Below are positions 38,556-46,045 of a stretch of 64,000 bases of DNA, piece by piece (position 1 is the stretch's first letter; every line of letters begins with the position of its first letter). The stretch lies in assembly GCA_938091165.1 (NCBI GenBank), contig CALKNK010000029.1, positions 38,628-102,627 on the forward strand, given 5' to 3'. The notes beneath the pieces are model-generated. The model was not told where the DNA came from and searched no databases. It saw only the letters and a list, made by a program, of their open reading frames with translations. The DNA is from an uncultured Ilumatobacter sp. GTDB lineage: Bacteria; Actinomycetota; Acidimicrobiia; Acidimicrobiales; Ilumatobacteraceae. Position numbers and translations under genes: made by a program.

Positions 38556-39002
38556 TCAACGACGCTTCGCGCCGGCGATTTCGAATGCCTGGGGCGACTG
38601 CGACCCATGCGGATGATTGGAGCCCGCGTACACCTTCAGCTTCGTGAGCTGCTGGCGACCGAGGGGGCCCTTCGGGAGCATGCCACGCACCGAGCGACGC
38701 ACCGCATCAGCAGGTTTACGGGCATGAAAGTGAGCGAAGGACTCGCTTTTTATGCCACCCGGGTAGCCCGAGTGGGTGTGGATCATCTGGCGCTCGGCCT
38801 TATCAGAGGTCATGATGACTTTGTCGGCGTTAATGATGATCACGTGGTCACCGGTGTCGATGTGTGGCGCAAAAATCGTCTTGTGCTTACCACGTAAAAG
38901 ACGAGCGACTTCAGTTGCCATGCGCCCGAGGACCATGCCCTCTGCGTCAATGACATGCCAGTCTCGGGTGATTTCGCTTGCTTTAGGTGTGTAGGTGGCC
39001 AT
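38556..39002 (-). CDS. rplM: 50S ribosomal protein L13 (uL13)
   Basis: A 148-residue uL13, an early assembly protein of the large subunit. It has DWHVIDAEGMVLGRMATEVARLLRGKHK at the N-terminus, GDHVIIINADKVIMTSDKAERQM, HSGYPGG, and AVRRSVRGMLPKGPLGRQQLTKLKVYAGSNHPHGSQ. It is the first gene of the rplM-rpsI-glmM-glmS-like-acpS run. A promoter candidate lies about 120 bases upstream. Confidence 0.98.
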   Translation of the reverse strand: MATYTPKASEITRDWHVIDAEGMVLGRMATEVARLLRGKHKTIFAPHIDTGDHVIIINADKVIMTSDKAERQMIHTHSGYPGGIKSESFAHFHARKPADAVRRSVRGMLPKGPLGRQQLTKLKVYAGSNHPHGSQSPQAFEIAGAKRR

Positions 39003-39121
39003 GGTCGAACTCGTCTCGTTGGAGATGTGGTTTCCGACTGCGTTTCGATCGCTCGATCACACAGCATCCAAAGGCAGGTCTCACGCGCGTGACGCGTCAA
39101 CCTGCTCGAGGGAACCGTGAA

Positions 39122-39150
39122 ATGATACGGTGCGCAACGAGTCGCGCCAA
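39122..39150 (-). promoter_or_regulatory. Probable rplM promoter
   Basis: On the minus strand, TTGGCG (plus 39145-39150) and TATCAT (plus 39122-39127) are spaced 17 bases apart, leaving a leader of about 110 bases before rplM. Confidence 0.5.
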
Positions 39151-39180
39151 CACCACCGGCCAGATGCCGAGAGCAGACTG

Positions 39181-40299
39181 TCAGGCATTGACCACTCCAT
39201 TGTTGGCGTCGACCACTTCGTCGACCCAGGTAACAACACGATCCGCCATGGCAAGCGACGAATACTCTGCATCCACCCGCTGGCGGCACATCACCCGGTC
39301 GATCTGGTTGATCCGGGCGACAGCGCCAACCAAGGCATCCACGTCATCGGCAGGCACCACAAAGCCAGTGACACCGTCAACAACAATCTCCGCTGGCCCA
39401 CCGCGGTCATAGGTGAGCACCGGTACACCTGTCGCCATGGCTTCGATTGCTACGTTGCCAAACGCCTCAACCCACTTCGGGGCCATTACAAGGGCAGCGC
39501 AGCGACCGATCTCTGCCTGCAACTCATCGGTCGGGAGAAAGCCGCGGTAATCCAGCCGGGCATCAGGATGCTCGGCTACCACGCGATGCCAATACGCTGC
39601 GTCCTGCATCATCCCCCACACCCGAACAACGCGTCCCGTGCGCGCAGAGAGTTCGGCGACGTCCTCCAGGCCCTTTTCCGGCGAGATTCGTCCGACAAAG
39701 CCGAGTACCGCCTCAGCGTCAGAAGAGGTCTGCAGGTCGTAGCGCTCGGTGACGATGCCGTTGCCGACGATACGGAAGATGGTGGGGTCTGGAAATGTGT
39801 TTGCCTGCGCAATGCTGTGCGCAGCAAGACGCCCTGAAAGTTTAAGTCCAACATCAGCGAGAGCGCCATCCATCACATCGTTCAACGAGCCCATCGAAAC
39901 AAGGTGCAAGACCGGCACCCGCATGAACTGTGTGAGGTATAACGGCAGCCAGTCGTAGGCAAGGTTGATGACGACATCAAACTGGCCCTGTAAATCTGAC
40001 ACGGTGCTCCACATTGCTGCGAGTACGGAGTTACTTGGCATCTGAATCGGAGCATCACGCGCCTGTGTCTGACTGCTCACCTGCAGAATTCCGTCAACCG
40101 AGTGAACACGCTCTCCAATGTGAAGCGAACCTGCAGGCGCAACGACTTCGACATGGTGCCCTTGGAGGCCGAGTCCGTATACGAGATTATGCAGCGTGAG
40201 TTCGACGCCGCCGCCAATTCCGGAACCGAGTGGCCCGACTGGTGTCGAAGCCAACAGAATTCGTCGTGAGGTCACGTCGGTTTCAACCTGAAGCGACAC
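39181..40299 (-). CDS. Glycosyltransferase family 4 protein
   Basis: A 372-residue GT-B fold glycosyltransferase. STPVGPLGSGIGGGVELTLHNLVYGL is the N-terminal acceptor-side glycine loop. VGRISPEKGLEDV begins the nucleotide-sugar domain, and EAFGNVAIEAMATGVPVLTYDRGGPAEIV is the donor-binding E-x7-E type signature. Sugar and acceptor are unknown. GTG 40299 has GGGGAA upstream at a workable distance. It lies between truA and rplM with sizeable gaps on both sides, so it is probably transcribed separately. Confidence 0.85.
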   Translation of the reverse strand: MSLQVETDVTSRRILLASTPVGPLGSGIGGGVELTLHNLVYGLGLQGHHVEVVAPAGSLHIGERVHSVDGILQVSSQTQARDAPIQMPSNSVLAAMWSTVSDLQGQFDVVINLAYDWLPLYLTQFMRVPVLHLVSMGSLNDVMDGALADVGLKLSGRLAAHSIAQANTFPDPTIFRIVGNGIVTERYDLQTSSDAEAVLGFVGRISPEKGLEDVAELSARTGRVVRVWGMMQDAAYWHRVVAEHPDARLDYRGFLPTDELQAEIGRCAALVMAPKWVEAFGNVAIEAMATGVPVLTYDRGGPAEIVVDGVTGFVVPADDVDALVGAVARINQIDRVMCRQRVDAEYSSLAMADRVVTWVDEVVDANNGVVNA

Positions 40300-40410
40300 C
40301 GGATATTCCCCAGAGATACCATCGGCGAGGACTAAGAGATAAGAATCCTCTCAAGAACCGCGAACGTTCCGCAGTGGGGGCAGAGTTAAGCGGATACGGG
40401 CTCCACACCG

Positions 40411-40457
40411 ACGCCCACTGTTAATTTGCTCAGCAACCCAGTGGGCTGACGTCAGCC
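40411..40457. repeat. Overlapping inverted repeats between the GT4 gene and truA
   Basis: GCCCACTG (from 40411) pairs with CAGTGGGC (ending 40446) around an 18-20 base loop. It is overlapped by a perfect 14-base palindrome, GGCTGACGTCAGCC, at 40444-40457. A truA terminator or a protein-binding site are both possible; no T-run is visible. Confidence 0.5.
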
Positions 40458-40511
40458 GAGCTGGGCATTACGGAGACTCCTTCGACTCTCAGGTATTGAT
40501 GCGGGCCAGTG

Positions 40512-41333
40512 TCATACCGCAGCGTCCCATCGGGAGCCGCCAAAACCAATGTGCCACAGTGTCAGTCCCGTTGGGGGTGCAACCTGCCCGGCGGCATTGC
40601 GATCGCGGGCAGCGAGTATCCCCGGGATGTCGGCGACGTCAATGCGACCGAAGCCTACGTCTACCAGCGTGCCGACAATACTGCGCACCATTTGATGGCA
40701 AAACGAAGATGCAGTGATTTCGAAGCGCACAAGTGCCGACGAATCGGGCTGACGCCAACGCGCATGTTGCAGCTCCCGCTTCAAGCTGGGCTCGTCGCGG
40801 CCCGGTGCGGGCTTCGGCTTGCGACAGAACGACGAGAAGTCGTGGTTCCCAAGCAGGAAATGCGCCGCAGTGTTCATCGGACCGATGTCGACAGCTGGGC
40901 CGATGTGCCACGCGTGACGAGCTAGCAGTGGGTTCGGTGATCGGTCGTTCCAGATGTCGTATCGGTACGTACGCGACGTCGCAGAGAAACGAGCGCTGAA
41001 CTCATCGTCGACCCACGCCGGGTCACGCACCGAGATCTCAGGCCGGAGCAACTGGTTGATGCTCGAGCTCAGCTTGAACAGATCAGTCTCGGCCGGCAAA
41101 CGACCGTTGACCACCTGACCCCAGCCGTGCACGCCCGCATCAGTCCGCCCGCCCACCACCAATTCGACAGGGCGCCGCACGACACGTTCAATCGCTCCGC
41201 GCAGTTCGCCTGCGACGGTCCGCACGCCGTCGCTTTCCGCAAAGCCACGGAAGTCAGTACCGTCATACGCGACGAGAAGCCGGGCGTTCCGAAGCGGTTG
41301 CCCCGTCACACCCGGCTCCACGCCATCGGTCAT
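40512..41333 (-). CDS. truA: tRNA pseudouridine(38-40) synthase
   Basis: A 273-residue TruA that isomerises U38-U40 in tRNA anticodon arms. It has the catalytic Asp65 in VVGGRTDAGVHGWGQV, LLVAYDGTDFRGF at the N-terminus, SRTYRYDIWN with the conserved Tyr, HDFSSFCR, and FCHQMVRSIVGTLVDVG. It sits 29 bases after rplQ, the usual neighbour in the alpha operon of actinobacteria. Confidence 0.95.
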   Translation of the reverse strand: MTDGVEPGVTGQPLRNARLLVAYDGTDFRGFAESDGVRTVAGELRGAIERVVRRPVELVVGGRTDAGVHGWGQVVNGRLPAETDLFKLSSSINQLLRPEISVRDPAWVDDEFSARFSATSRTYRYDIWNDRSPNPLLARHAWHIGPAVDIGPMNTAAHFLLGNHDFSSFCRKPKPAPGRDEPSLKRELQHARWRQPDSSALVRFEITASSFCHQMVRSIVGTLVDVGFGRIDVADIPGILAARDRNAAGQVAPPTGLTLWHIGFGGSRWDAAV

Positions 41334-41362
41334 TCGATTGTGCCCTGTGTCCGGGACAGAAC

Positions 41363-41731
41363 TCAGACGAGTTCGATGCGGGCCATCTCGGCGTTGTCGC
41401 CGTGACGTGTCCCCATCTTCAGGATCCGGGTGTAACCACCCGGTCGTTCCATGTAGCGCGGGGCCACATCGTGAACAAGCTTGTAGGTCATCTCGCGGTC
41501 ACCGAGGAACGCCTGGATTTGACGGATCCGGTGGACCTGCATCGGACCTTCGTCTTGGGCTTTCTTAGCCTTAGTGATCAGCTTCTCAGCGATCGGCCGG
41601 AGGTGCTTAGCCTTAGCTTCGGAAGTGGTGATGGCCTCGGCGGCAAAAAGCGACGCTGCGAGATTGGCCATCATGAGACGTTGGTGAGACGCGGAACTAC
41701 CGAAGCGGCGTGAGCGGCGGGGTGTAGGCAT
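41363..41731 (-). CDS. rplQ: 50S ribosomal protein L17 (bL17)
   Basis: A 122-residue bL17 located near the exit tunnel. It has RSRRFGSSASHQRLMMANLAASLF and EAITTSEAKAKHLRPIAEKLITKAK, followed by the C-terminal GYTRILKMGTRHGDNAEMARIELV. It follows rpoA by 33 bases in the alpha operon. Confidence 0.98.
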   Translation of the reverse strand: MPTPRRSRRFGSSASHQRLMMANLAASLFAAEAITTSEAKAKHLRPIAEKLITKAKKAQDEGPMQVHRIRQIQAFLGDREMTYKLVHDVAPRYMERPGGYTRILKMGTRHGDNAEMARIELV

Positions 41732-41764
41732 GATTCAGTCTGTCTTTCTTGAACGCAGCTGGTC

Positions 41765-42697
41765 TCAGCCGCGGAGTTGGAGGCCACGCTCGTCGAGCTT
41801 GGCCTTCACTTCATCGAGGCTCTTCTGGCCGAAGTTGGTGATGTTAAGGAGGTCGTCTTCAGTCTTGGTCAGCAGTTCGCCGACCGTGTTGACCTGGGCC
41901 CGCTTGAGGCAGTTGTTCGGACGCTCCGACAAATCGAGGTCCTCGATCGGGAGATCGAGGTCAGGCGAGCTCACGGTGGTGTCGACAACTTCACCAAGCT
42001 CAAGGCCCTGCGGCTCATCGGCCAACGAAGAAACAAGCTCAGTCAGGGCCGTAAGCGTGGCGCCGGCTGAGGCAAGCGCGTCGCTTGGGGTGATCGAACC
42101 ATCGGTGTCGATCTCGATGACGAGGCGGTCATAGTTGGTGGACTGCTCGACGCGTGTCGGCTCAACAGTGAACGACACACGACGGACCGGGCTGAAGATG
42201 GCATCGATCGGAATAACGCCGATTGTACGACTGTCATCTTCACGATTGCTCGAAATGTAGCCACGGCCTTGCTCGACCGTGAGGTCGATCGACAAGCGGC
42301 CCTTCGTGTTGAGCGTGGCAATGTGGAGTTCCTTATTAAGAACCTCTACGTCTGCTGGGCACTCGATGTCGGCGCCGGTGACATTCGCTGCGCCACGCGC
42401 GTCGAGACGCATCGTGACGGCCTCGTCAGACTCGCAGGTGACCACGATGTCTTTGAGGTTCAAGATGATGTCAGTCACGTCTTCGGCAACGCCACCAATC
42501 GTGCCGAACTCGTGGAGCGCCTCGTCGAAACGAACCGATGTGATTGCTGCGCCGGGGATCGACGACAACAGGGTGCGACGCAAGGAGTTGCCGAGCGTGT
42601 GGCCGAAGCCAGGCTCAAGCGGGCCGACAGCAAATTGCTGCCGGTTGTTCGACTCTTCGCCGAGGGCTTCAATGGAGGGGCGCTGCATGACGAGCAT
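41765..42697 (-). CDS. rpoA: DNA-directed RNA polymerase subunit alpha
   Basis: A 310-residue alpha subunit. The N-terminal assembly domain has FAVGPLEPGFGHTLGNSLRRTLLSSIPGAAIT and the VEVLNKELHIATL segment. The acidic linker TVSSPDLDLPIEDLDLSERPNN leads to the C-terminal domain that binds UP elements and activators (NCLKRAQVNTVGELLTKTEDDLLNITNFGQKSLDEVKAKL). ATG 42697 was chosen; ATG 42688 is three codons later. It lies in the standard rpsD-rpoA-rplQ order. Confidence 0.98.
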   Translation of the reverse strand: MLVMQRPSIEALGEESNNRQQFAVGPLEPGFGHTLGNSLRRTLLSSIPGAAITSVRFDEALHEFGTIGGVAEDVTDIILNLKDIVVTCESDEAVTMRLDARGAANVTGADIECPADVEVLNKELHIATLNTKGRLSIDLTVEQGRGYISSNREDDSRTIGVIPIDAIFSPVRRVSFTVEPTRVEQSTNYDRLVIEIDTDGSITPSDALASAGATLTALTELVSSLADEPQGLELGEVVDTTVSSPDLDLPIEDLDLSERPNNCLKRAQVNTVGELLTKTEDDLLNITNFGQKSLDEVKAKLDERGLQLRG

Positions 42698-42815
42698 TTG
42701 GTGCCGGGCCTTTCAACTGCTGTATTCTGAGGGTTCGAGACGGATGACGAGACGTGAATGCCGGCGAGCCGGCGGTGCGAGTAGTTCAGACAATGCTGAG
42801 GCCACTCACGAGGGA

Positions 42816-43433
42816 TTACTTCGAGTAGAGCTCAACAATGAGGGATTCGCGCACCGGGACGTCGATGTGCTCGCGCTCGGGGAGCGAGCGCACCGTGACC
42901 TGCTTGCCACCGTCGCCAGCTTCAAGCCAACCGACGAGGCTGCGGTCGAGAGTGTCACGGTTGTGCTGGATGACGATCATTTTATCAGCCTTCGGCGAGA
43001 GCGAGATCACTTGGCCGCGCTTGACGCGGTAACTAGCGATATCAACGCGCTTGCCCTCGACCTGGATCAAGCCATGGTTCACAAACTGGCGTGCCTGCGG
43101 GCGGGTCGAGGCCCAGCCGGCGCGGAAAACAATGTTGTCAAGGCGACGCTCCAAGAGTTGTAGCAGGATTTCACCGGTGGGCCCCTGCAGCTTGTTCGCT
43201 TCCTCGTAGGTCTTCTTGAACTGACGTTCGAGAACGCCGTAGATGTACTTCGCCTTCTGCTTTTCTTGCATCTGGGCGAGGTACTCAGAGGAGTTCCCAC
43301 GGCGGCGAGTGCGCCCGTGCTGGCCGGGCGGGAATGGGCGACGCTCAAGAGCGGTTCGGCCCTTTTCGTTCTCAAAGATGTTGACGCTGAGGCGGCGCGA
43401 GATGCGCACCTTGGGTCCTGTGTAACGAGCCAT
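42816..43433 (-). CDS. rpsD: 30S ribosomal protein S4 (uS4)
   Basis: A 205-residue uS4, a primary 16S binder. It has MARYTGPKVRISRRLSVNIFENEKGRTALERRPFPPGQHG, then RRGNSSEYLAQMQEKQKAKYIYGVLERQFKK. The S4 RNA-binding fold is RRLDNIVFRAGWASTRPQARQFVNHGLIQV. It has no four-Cys zinc site, so it is a Zn-independent (C-minus) form. It lies 20 bases after rpsK, and 118 bases without a gene separate it from rpoA. Confidence 0.98.
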   Translation of the reverse strand: MARYTGPKVRISRRLSVNIFENEKGRTALERRPFPPGQHGRTRRRGNSSEYLAQMQEKQKAKYIYGVLERQFKKTYEEANKLQGPTGEILLQLLERRLDNIVFRAGWASTRPQARQFVNHGLIQVEGKRVDIASYRVKRGQVISLSPKADKMIVIQHNRDTLDRSLVGWLEAGDGGKQVTVRSLPEREHIDVPVRESLIVELYSK

Positions 43434-43453
43434 TGTTCAGTGATCTCTCTTGC

Positions 43454-43849
43454 TCAGGCGCGCCGGCGCTTGGGCAAGCGGCAGCCATTATGGGGAACGG
43501 GGGTGACATCTTTGATCGAGATGACCTCGATGCCGGTGTTCTGAATCGACCGAACGGCGGTATCGCGGCCCGAGCCGGGGCCTTTGACCTGGATCTCAGC
43601 GCGACGCAGGCCATGTTCCTGTGCAGCGCGAGCAGCCTTCTCGGCGGCAAGCTGCGCAGCAAACGGCGTGCTCTTCCGGCTGCCTTTGAAGCCGACAGCG
43701 CCTGACGACGCCCAGGCAATGACATTGCCCTGCGGATCGGTGATGGAGACAATGGTGTTGTTAAACGTGCTCTTAATATGCACGACACCAGTGTTGACGT
43801 TCTTGCGGTCGCGCTTGCGTGGGCGACGGGTGGCGGGTTGCTTGGCCAT
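43454..43849 (-). CDS. rpsK: 30S ribosomal protein S11 (uS11)
   Basis: A 131-residue uS11, part of the platform that contacts the mRNA exit region. It has RKNVNTGVVHIKSTFNNTIVSITDPQGNVIAWASSGAVGFKGSRKSTPFAAQLAAE, and ends in DVTPVPHNGCRLPKRRRA. Its ATG overlaps the rpsM stop as TAATG, so the two are translationally coupled. Confidence 0.98.
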   Translation of the reverse strand: MAKQPATRRPRKRDRKNVNTGVVHIKSTFNNTIVSITDPQGNVIAWASSGAVGFKGSRKSTPFAAQLAAEKAARAAQEHGLRRAEIQVKGPGSGRDTAVRSIQNTGIEVISIKDVTPVPHNGCRLPKRRRA

Positions 43850-44229
43850 TACTTCCGGACTGCCTTCTTCTTGTTGGCCACTGTGCGCTTCGGCCCCTTG
43901 CGGGTGCGAGCGTTCGTGTGGGTGCGCTGACCGCGGACAGGAAGGCCTTTTCGATGTCGGATGCCCTGGAGACAGCCGATCTCGATCTTGCGCTTGATAT
44001 CTCCCTGCACATCTCGGCGTAAGTCGCCTTCAATCTTCAGATTCTGATCGATGTAAGAGCGGATCTGATTGACCTCGTCCTCGGTCAAGTTGGAGACCTT
44101 GGTGTTGGGGTCCAAGGTCAAGTCAGCGCACATCTTCTGACTGGTCGGCAGACCGACGCCAAAGATGTAGGTGAGCGAGATCTCCAACCGCTTCTCGCGG
44201 GGGATGTCGACGCCGGCAATACGTGCCAT
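43849..44229 (-). CDS. rpsM: 30S ribosomal protein S13 (uS13)
   Basis: A 126-residue uS13 in the head, contacting the P-site tRNA and large subunit. It has MARIAGVDIPREKRLEISLTYIFGVG, a helical central part with LTEDEVNQIRSYIDQNLKIEGDLRRDVQGDIKRKIEIGCLQGIRHRKGLPVRGQRTHTNARTRKGPKR, and a basic Lys-rich tail. It lies 14 bases after rpmJ. Confidence 0.98.
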   Translation of the reverse strand: MARIAGVDIPREKRLEISLTYIFGVGLPTSQKMCADLTLDPNTKVSNLTEDEVNQIRSYIDQNLKIEGDLRRDVQGDIKRKIEIGCLQGIRHRKGLPVRGQRTHTNARTRKGPKRTVANKKKAVRK

Positions 44230-44243
44230 GAGTTACTTGCTCC

Positions 44244-44357
44244 TCAGCCTTGACGCTGTTTGTGACGGGGATTGGTACAGATAACCATGATGCGGCGGTG
44301 GCGACGGATCACCTTGCAGTTGTCGCACATTGCCTTGACGCTGGGTCGTACTTTCAT
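44244..44357 (-). CDS. rpmJ: 50S ribosomal protein L36 (bL36)
   Basis: A 37-residue zinc-ribbon protein that starts MKVRPSVKAMCDNCKVIRRH and ends CTNPRHKQRQG. The zinc ligands C11, C14, C27 and H32 are all present, so this is the zinc-containing form. It falls between infA and rpsM in the usual order, eight bases after infA. Confidence 0.96.
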   Translation of the reverse strand: MKVRPSVKAMCDNCKVIRRHRRIMVICTNPRHKQRQG

Positions 44358-44365
44358 GTTTCTCT

Positions 44366-44590
44366 CTACTTGTACCTATAAGTAATACGGCCCCGGGTGA
44401 GGTCGTAGGGGGTGAGTTCAACCTGCACCTTGTCGCCGGGGAGGATACGGATGTAGTGCATCCTCATCTTTCCGGAGATGTGCGCCAGCACTTCATGGTC
44501 GTTTTCGAGCTTGACCTTGAACATGGCGTTCGGAAGGGATTCGAGGATCACGCCTTCAAGCACGATCGCATCTTCCTTTGGCTTTGGCAG
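44366..44590 (-). CDS. infA: Translation initiation factor IF-1 (probable CTG start)
   Basis: A small OB-fold factor that blocks the A site during initiation. It has DAIVLEGVILESLPNAMFKVKLENDHEVLAHISGKMRMHYIRILPGDKVQVELTPYDLTRGRITYRYK. The conserved protein begins (M)PKPKEDAI, and here that first codon is CTG at 44590, preceded by GAGGAG with ideal spacing. ATG codons at 44659 and 44656 are in frame and would add a basic 23-residue extension with poor Shine-Dalgarno and no family counterpart. The stop is certain, the start is not. Confidence 0.9.
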   Translation of the reverse strand: MPKPKEDAIVLEGVILESLPNAMFKVKLENDHEVLAHISGKMRMHYIRILPGDKVQVELTPYDLTRGRITYRYK

Positions 44591-44722
44591 GGGCTTCTCC
44601 TCTTCGATTCGTGTGCGATTCTGAGAGCGACGGTTGGCCCAGCGTATGGACCTCATCACCGCTCATTTCGCAAGCTTGCATGAGAGCACGCTTGCGCGAC
44701 CTGCTGAACAGGCCGGTAGGCA

Positions 44723-44750
44723 ATACTAGCGGAGCATTTCGCGAACCCAA
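44723..44750 (-). promoter_or_regulatory. Probable infA-rpmJ-rpsM operon promoter
   Basis: On the minus strand, TTGGGT (plus 44745-44750) and TAGTAT (plus 44723-44728) are 16 bases apart. The -35 is extended as TTGGGTTCGCG and the -10 continues TTGCC. The same arrangement occurs upstream of rplC. Confidence 0.6.
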
Positions 44751-44881
44751 GCGCGAAATCCGCGTACTTTCCTATGAACTGTGATATCGACGATGCCTTA
44801 GGTGGCCTGTCTTCGGACTTTTACGTCAGGAAATGGCCGTTTCGGTCCACCTAATCTGAAATGTAAACGTATCTGAGGCGT

Positions 44882-45535
44882 TCAATCGAGCGGTGTGAAT
44901 ATCGTGCCCCGCAGAAGTCCAGTAACAGCGTCGACTGCTCGACGGTGTTGTTCAGGTGACATGCCGACTGTCTCAGTGAGGCCCACGAGCACGGTTCGCA
45001 CAAACTCAACCATCTCCGGTTTGTGCGCTGGCGAGATTTCGCCAGTCAACAGCCCCGCATCCACAATGTCGACGAAAAACTGCTCGCGCGCCTCGGCATA
45101 ACGCGATAGTCGCTCGTCGATTTCTGGATGACGACGCGTATCAGTGCGCACAGCACCCACGAAGCCAGCGAGCGAGGGATCTTCGATGCCCATCTGATGC
45201 GCCGCTTCAAGCACTGCCGTGAGCTTGCCCAGGAAAGTATCGGAACTTACAACGGCGTCCTGAAAGCGTCGGTAGATCGTGCGTTGCATGTCACGGTCGA
45301 CCTCGGCGTACAAGTCGAGCTTCGACTCGACGTAATGATAGAGCGCTCCGGTGGTGATCCCGGCAACGGAGGCCACGTCCTTATTGGTGACAGCGCCGTA
45401 GCCACGCTCGGCAAAAAGGGCTCGAGCCGCCTTCAATATGGCCTGACGCGTGTCGGCTGAGTTGGTGGCGGGCGGACGACCGCGACGGCGGCTTGATGTC
45501 GGCTGGGGAACATCAATCCGCTCCACCGCTGCCAT
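44882..45535 (-). CDS. TetR/AcrR family transcriptional regulator
   Basis: A 217-residue repressor. A basic SSRRRGRPP tract precedes the TetR helix-turn-helix, which runs from TRQAILKAARALFAERGYGAVTNKDVASVAGITTGALYHYVESKLDLY. The rest is an all-helical ligand domain of unknown specificity. ATG 45535 has GGAGG directly adjacent, so GTG 45526 may be the real start. It sits between the DCC-type gene and infA, positions where actinobacteria often carry map, so it is an intrusion in the ribosomal cluster. Confidence 0.88.
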   Translation of the reverse strand: MAAVERIDVPQPTSSRRRGRPPATNSADTRQAILKAARALFAERGYGAVTNKDVASVAGITTGALYHYVESKLDLYAEVDRDMQRTIYRRFQDAVVSSDTFLGKLTAVLEAAHQMGIEDPSLAGFVGAVRTDTRRHPEIDERLSRYAEAREQFFVDIVDAGLLTGEISPAHKPEMVEFVRTVLVGLTETVGMSPEQHRRAVDAVTGLLRGTIFTPLD

Positions 45536-45602
45536 CCTCCGAGTATGACGGACGTCTCGGGCCTTGCCGTTACGGAGCTGACAGGCCCACAGGCTGGACT
45601 CC

Positions 45603-46037
45603 TCAACTGACGGTGGCTGGGTCCGGCACACAGTCTTCAGGATGCTCTACACACCACGGTGACTCGCCCGGTAATCGACGGCGATTCAGCGCTACTAGTC
45701 CGTAGGCCTGATCCAACAACCAAGGAATCCCGGGCACCGCCCAGGCCCACACCGGCCATCGGGCTGACCGCCCAGTGGCGAGCGCCAGAGCGACCGCCCG
45801 GGCGCCACCCACTTTCGTCCCGTCCGGAGTGACCGCCCACACTGCCACCGCCGCCTCTTCTGCAGTGATGAGCGGTTGCGTGTCGAGACCAATCTGCTGA
45901 GACGCAACAATGTGCAGTCGCCTCTCGTCGGTCAGGCGCCGGATCCACCGGACGCTTCGCGTGCAGAAACCTCAATACCCGTCAAAGATCAGGGTCGCGC
46001 ATTCTGGCCGACGCTCAGGAAGTTGGCCGAAATCCAT
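45603..46037 (-). CDS. DCC-family (DUF393) thiol-disulfide oxidoreductase with in-frame UGA: candidate selenoprotein
   Basis: One frame runs from ATG 46037 to the stop at 45603 (144 codons) and is interrupted only by TGA at 45974-45972. The residues around it read LIFDGY-(UGA)-GFCTRSVRWIRRL, where DCC proteins have DGDCGFC. The UGA therefore replaces the first Cys of the CxxC pair and would make a UxxC redox site. The rest is normal DUF393: RRLHIVASQQIG, AAVAVWAVTPDG, GARAVALALA, PGIPWLLDQAYGLVALNRRRLPG. A hairpin meeting bacterial SECIS rules follows the UGA. It starts eight bases after the adk stop. A nonsense mutation is the alternative; no sel genes are in the window. Confidence 0.7.
45936..45955 (-). 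promoter_or_regulatory. SECIS-like hairpin downstream of the in-frame UGA
   Basis: On the minus strand, beginning 17 bases after the UGA, GCG and CCGG (split by one bulged U) pair with CCGG and CGC around a five-base loop, UGGAU. The apical loop starts at +25 and has G among its first two bases. Both agree with the published bacterial SECIS rules as I recall them (loop 16-37 bases after UGA, G in the first two loop positions). The pairing was found by eye and not energy-scored. Confidence 0.5.
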
Positions 46038-46045
46038 GCAGCGCT

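Noticed and set aside
45637..45975. A competing 112-codon minus-strand frame overlapping the DCC-family gene
   Set aside because: Its translation is Arg/Ser-rich without homology, whereas the adjacent frame matches DUF393 along its whole length.
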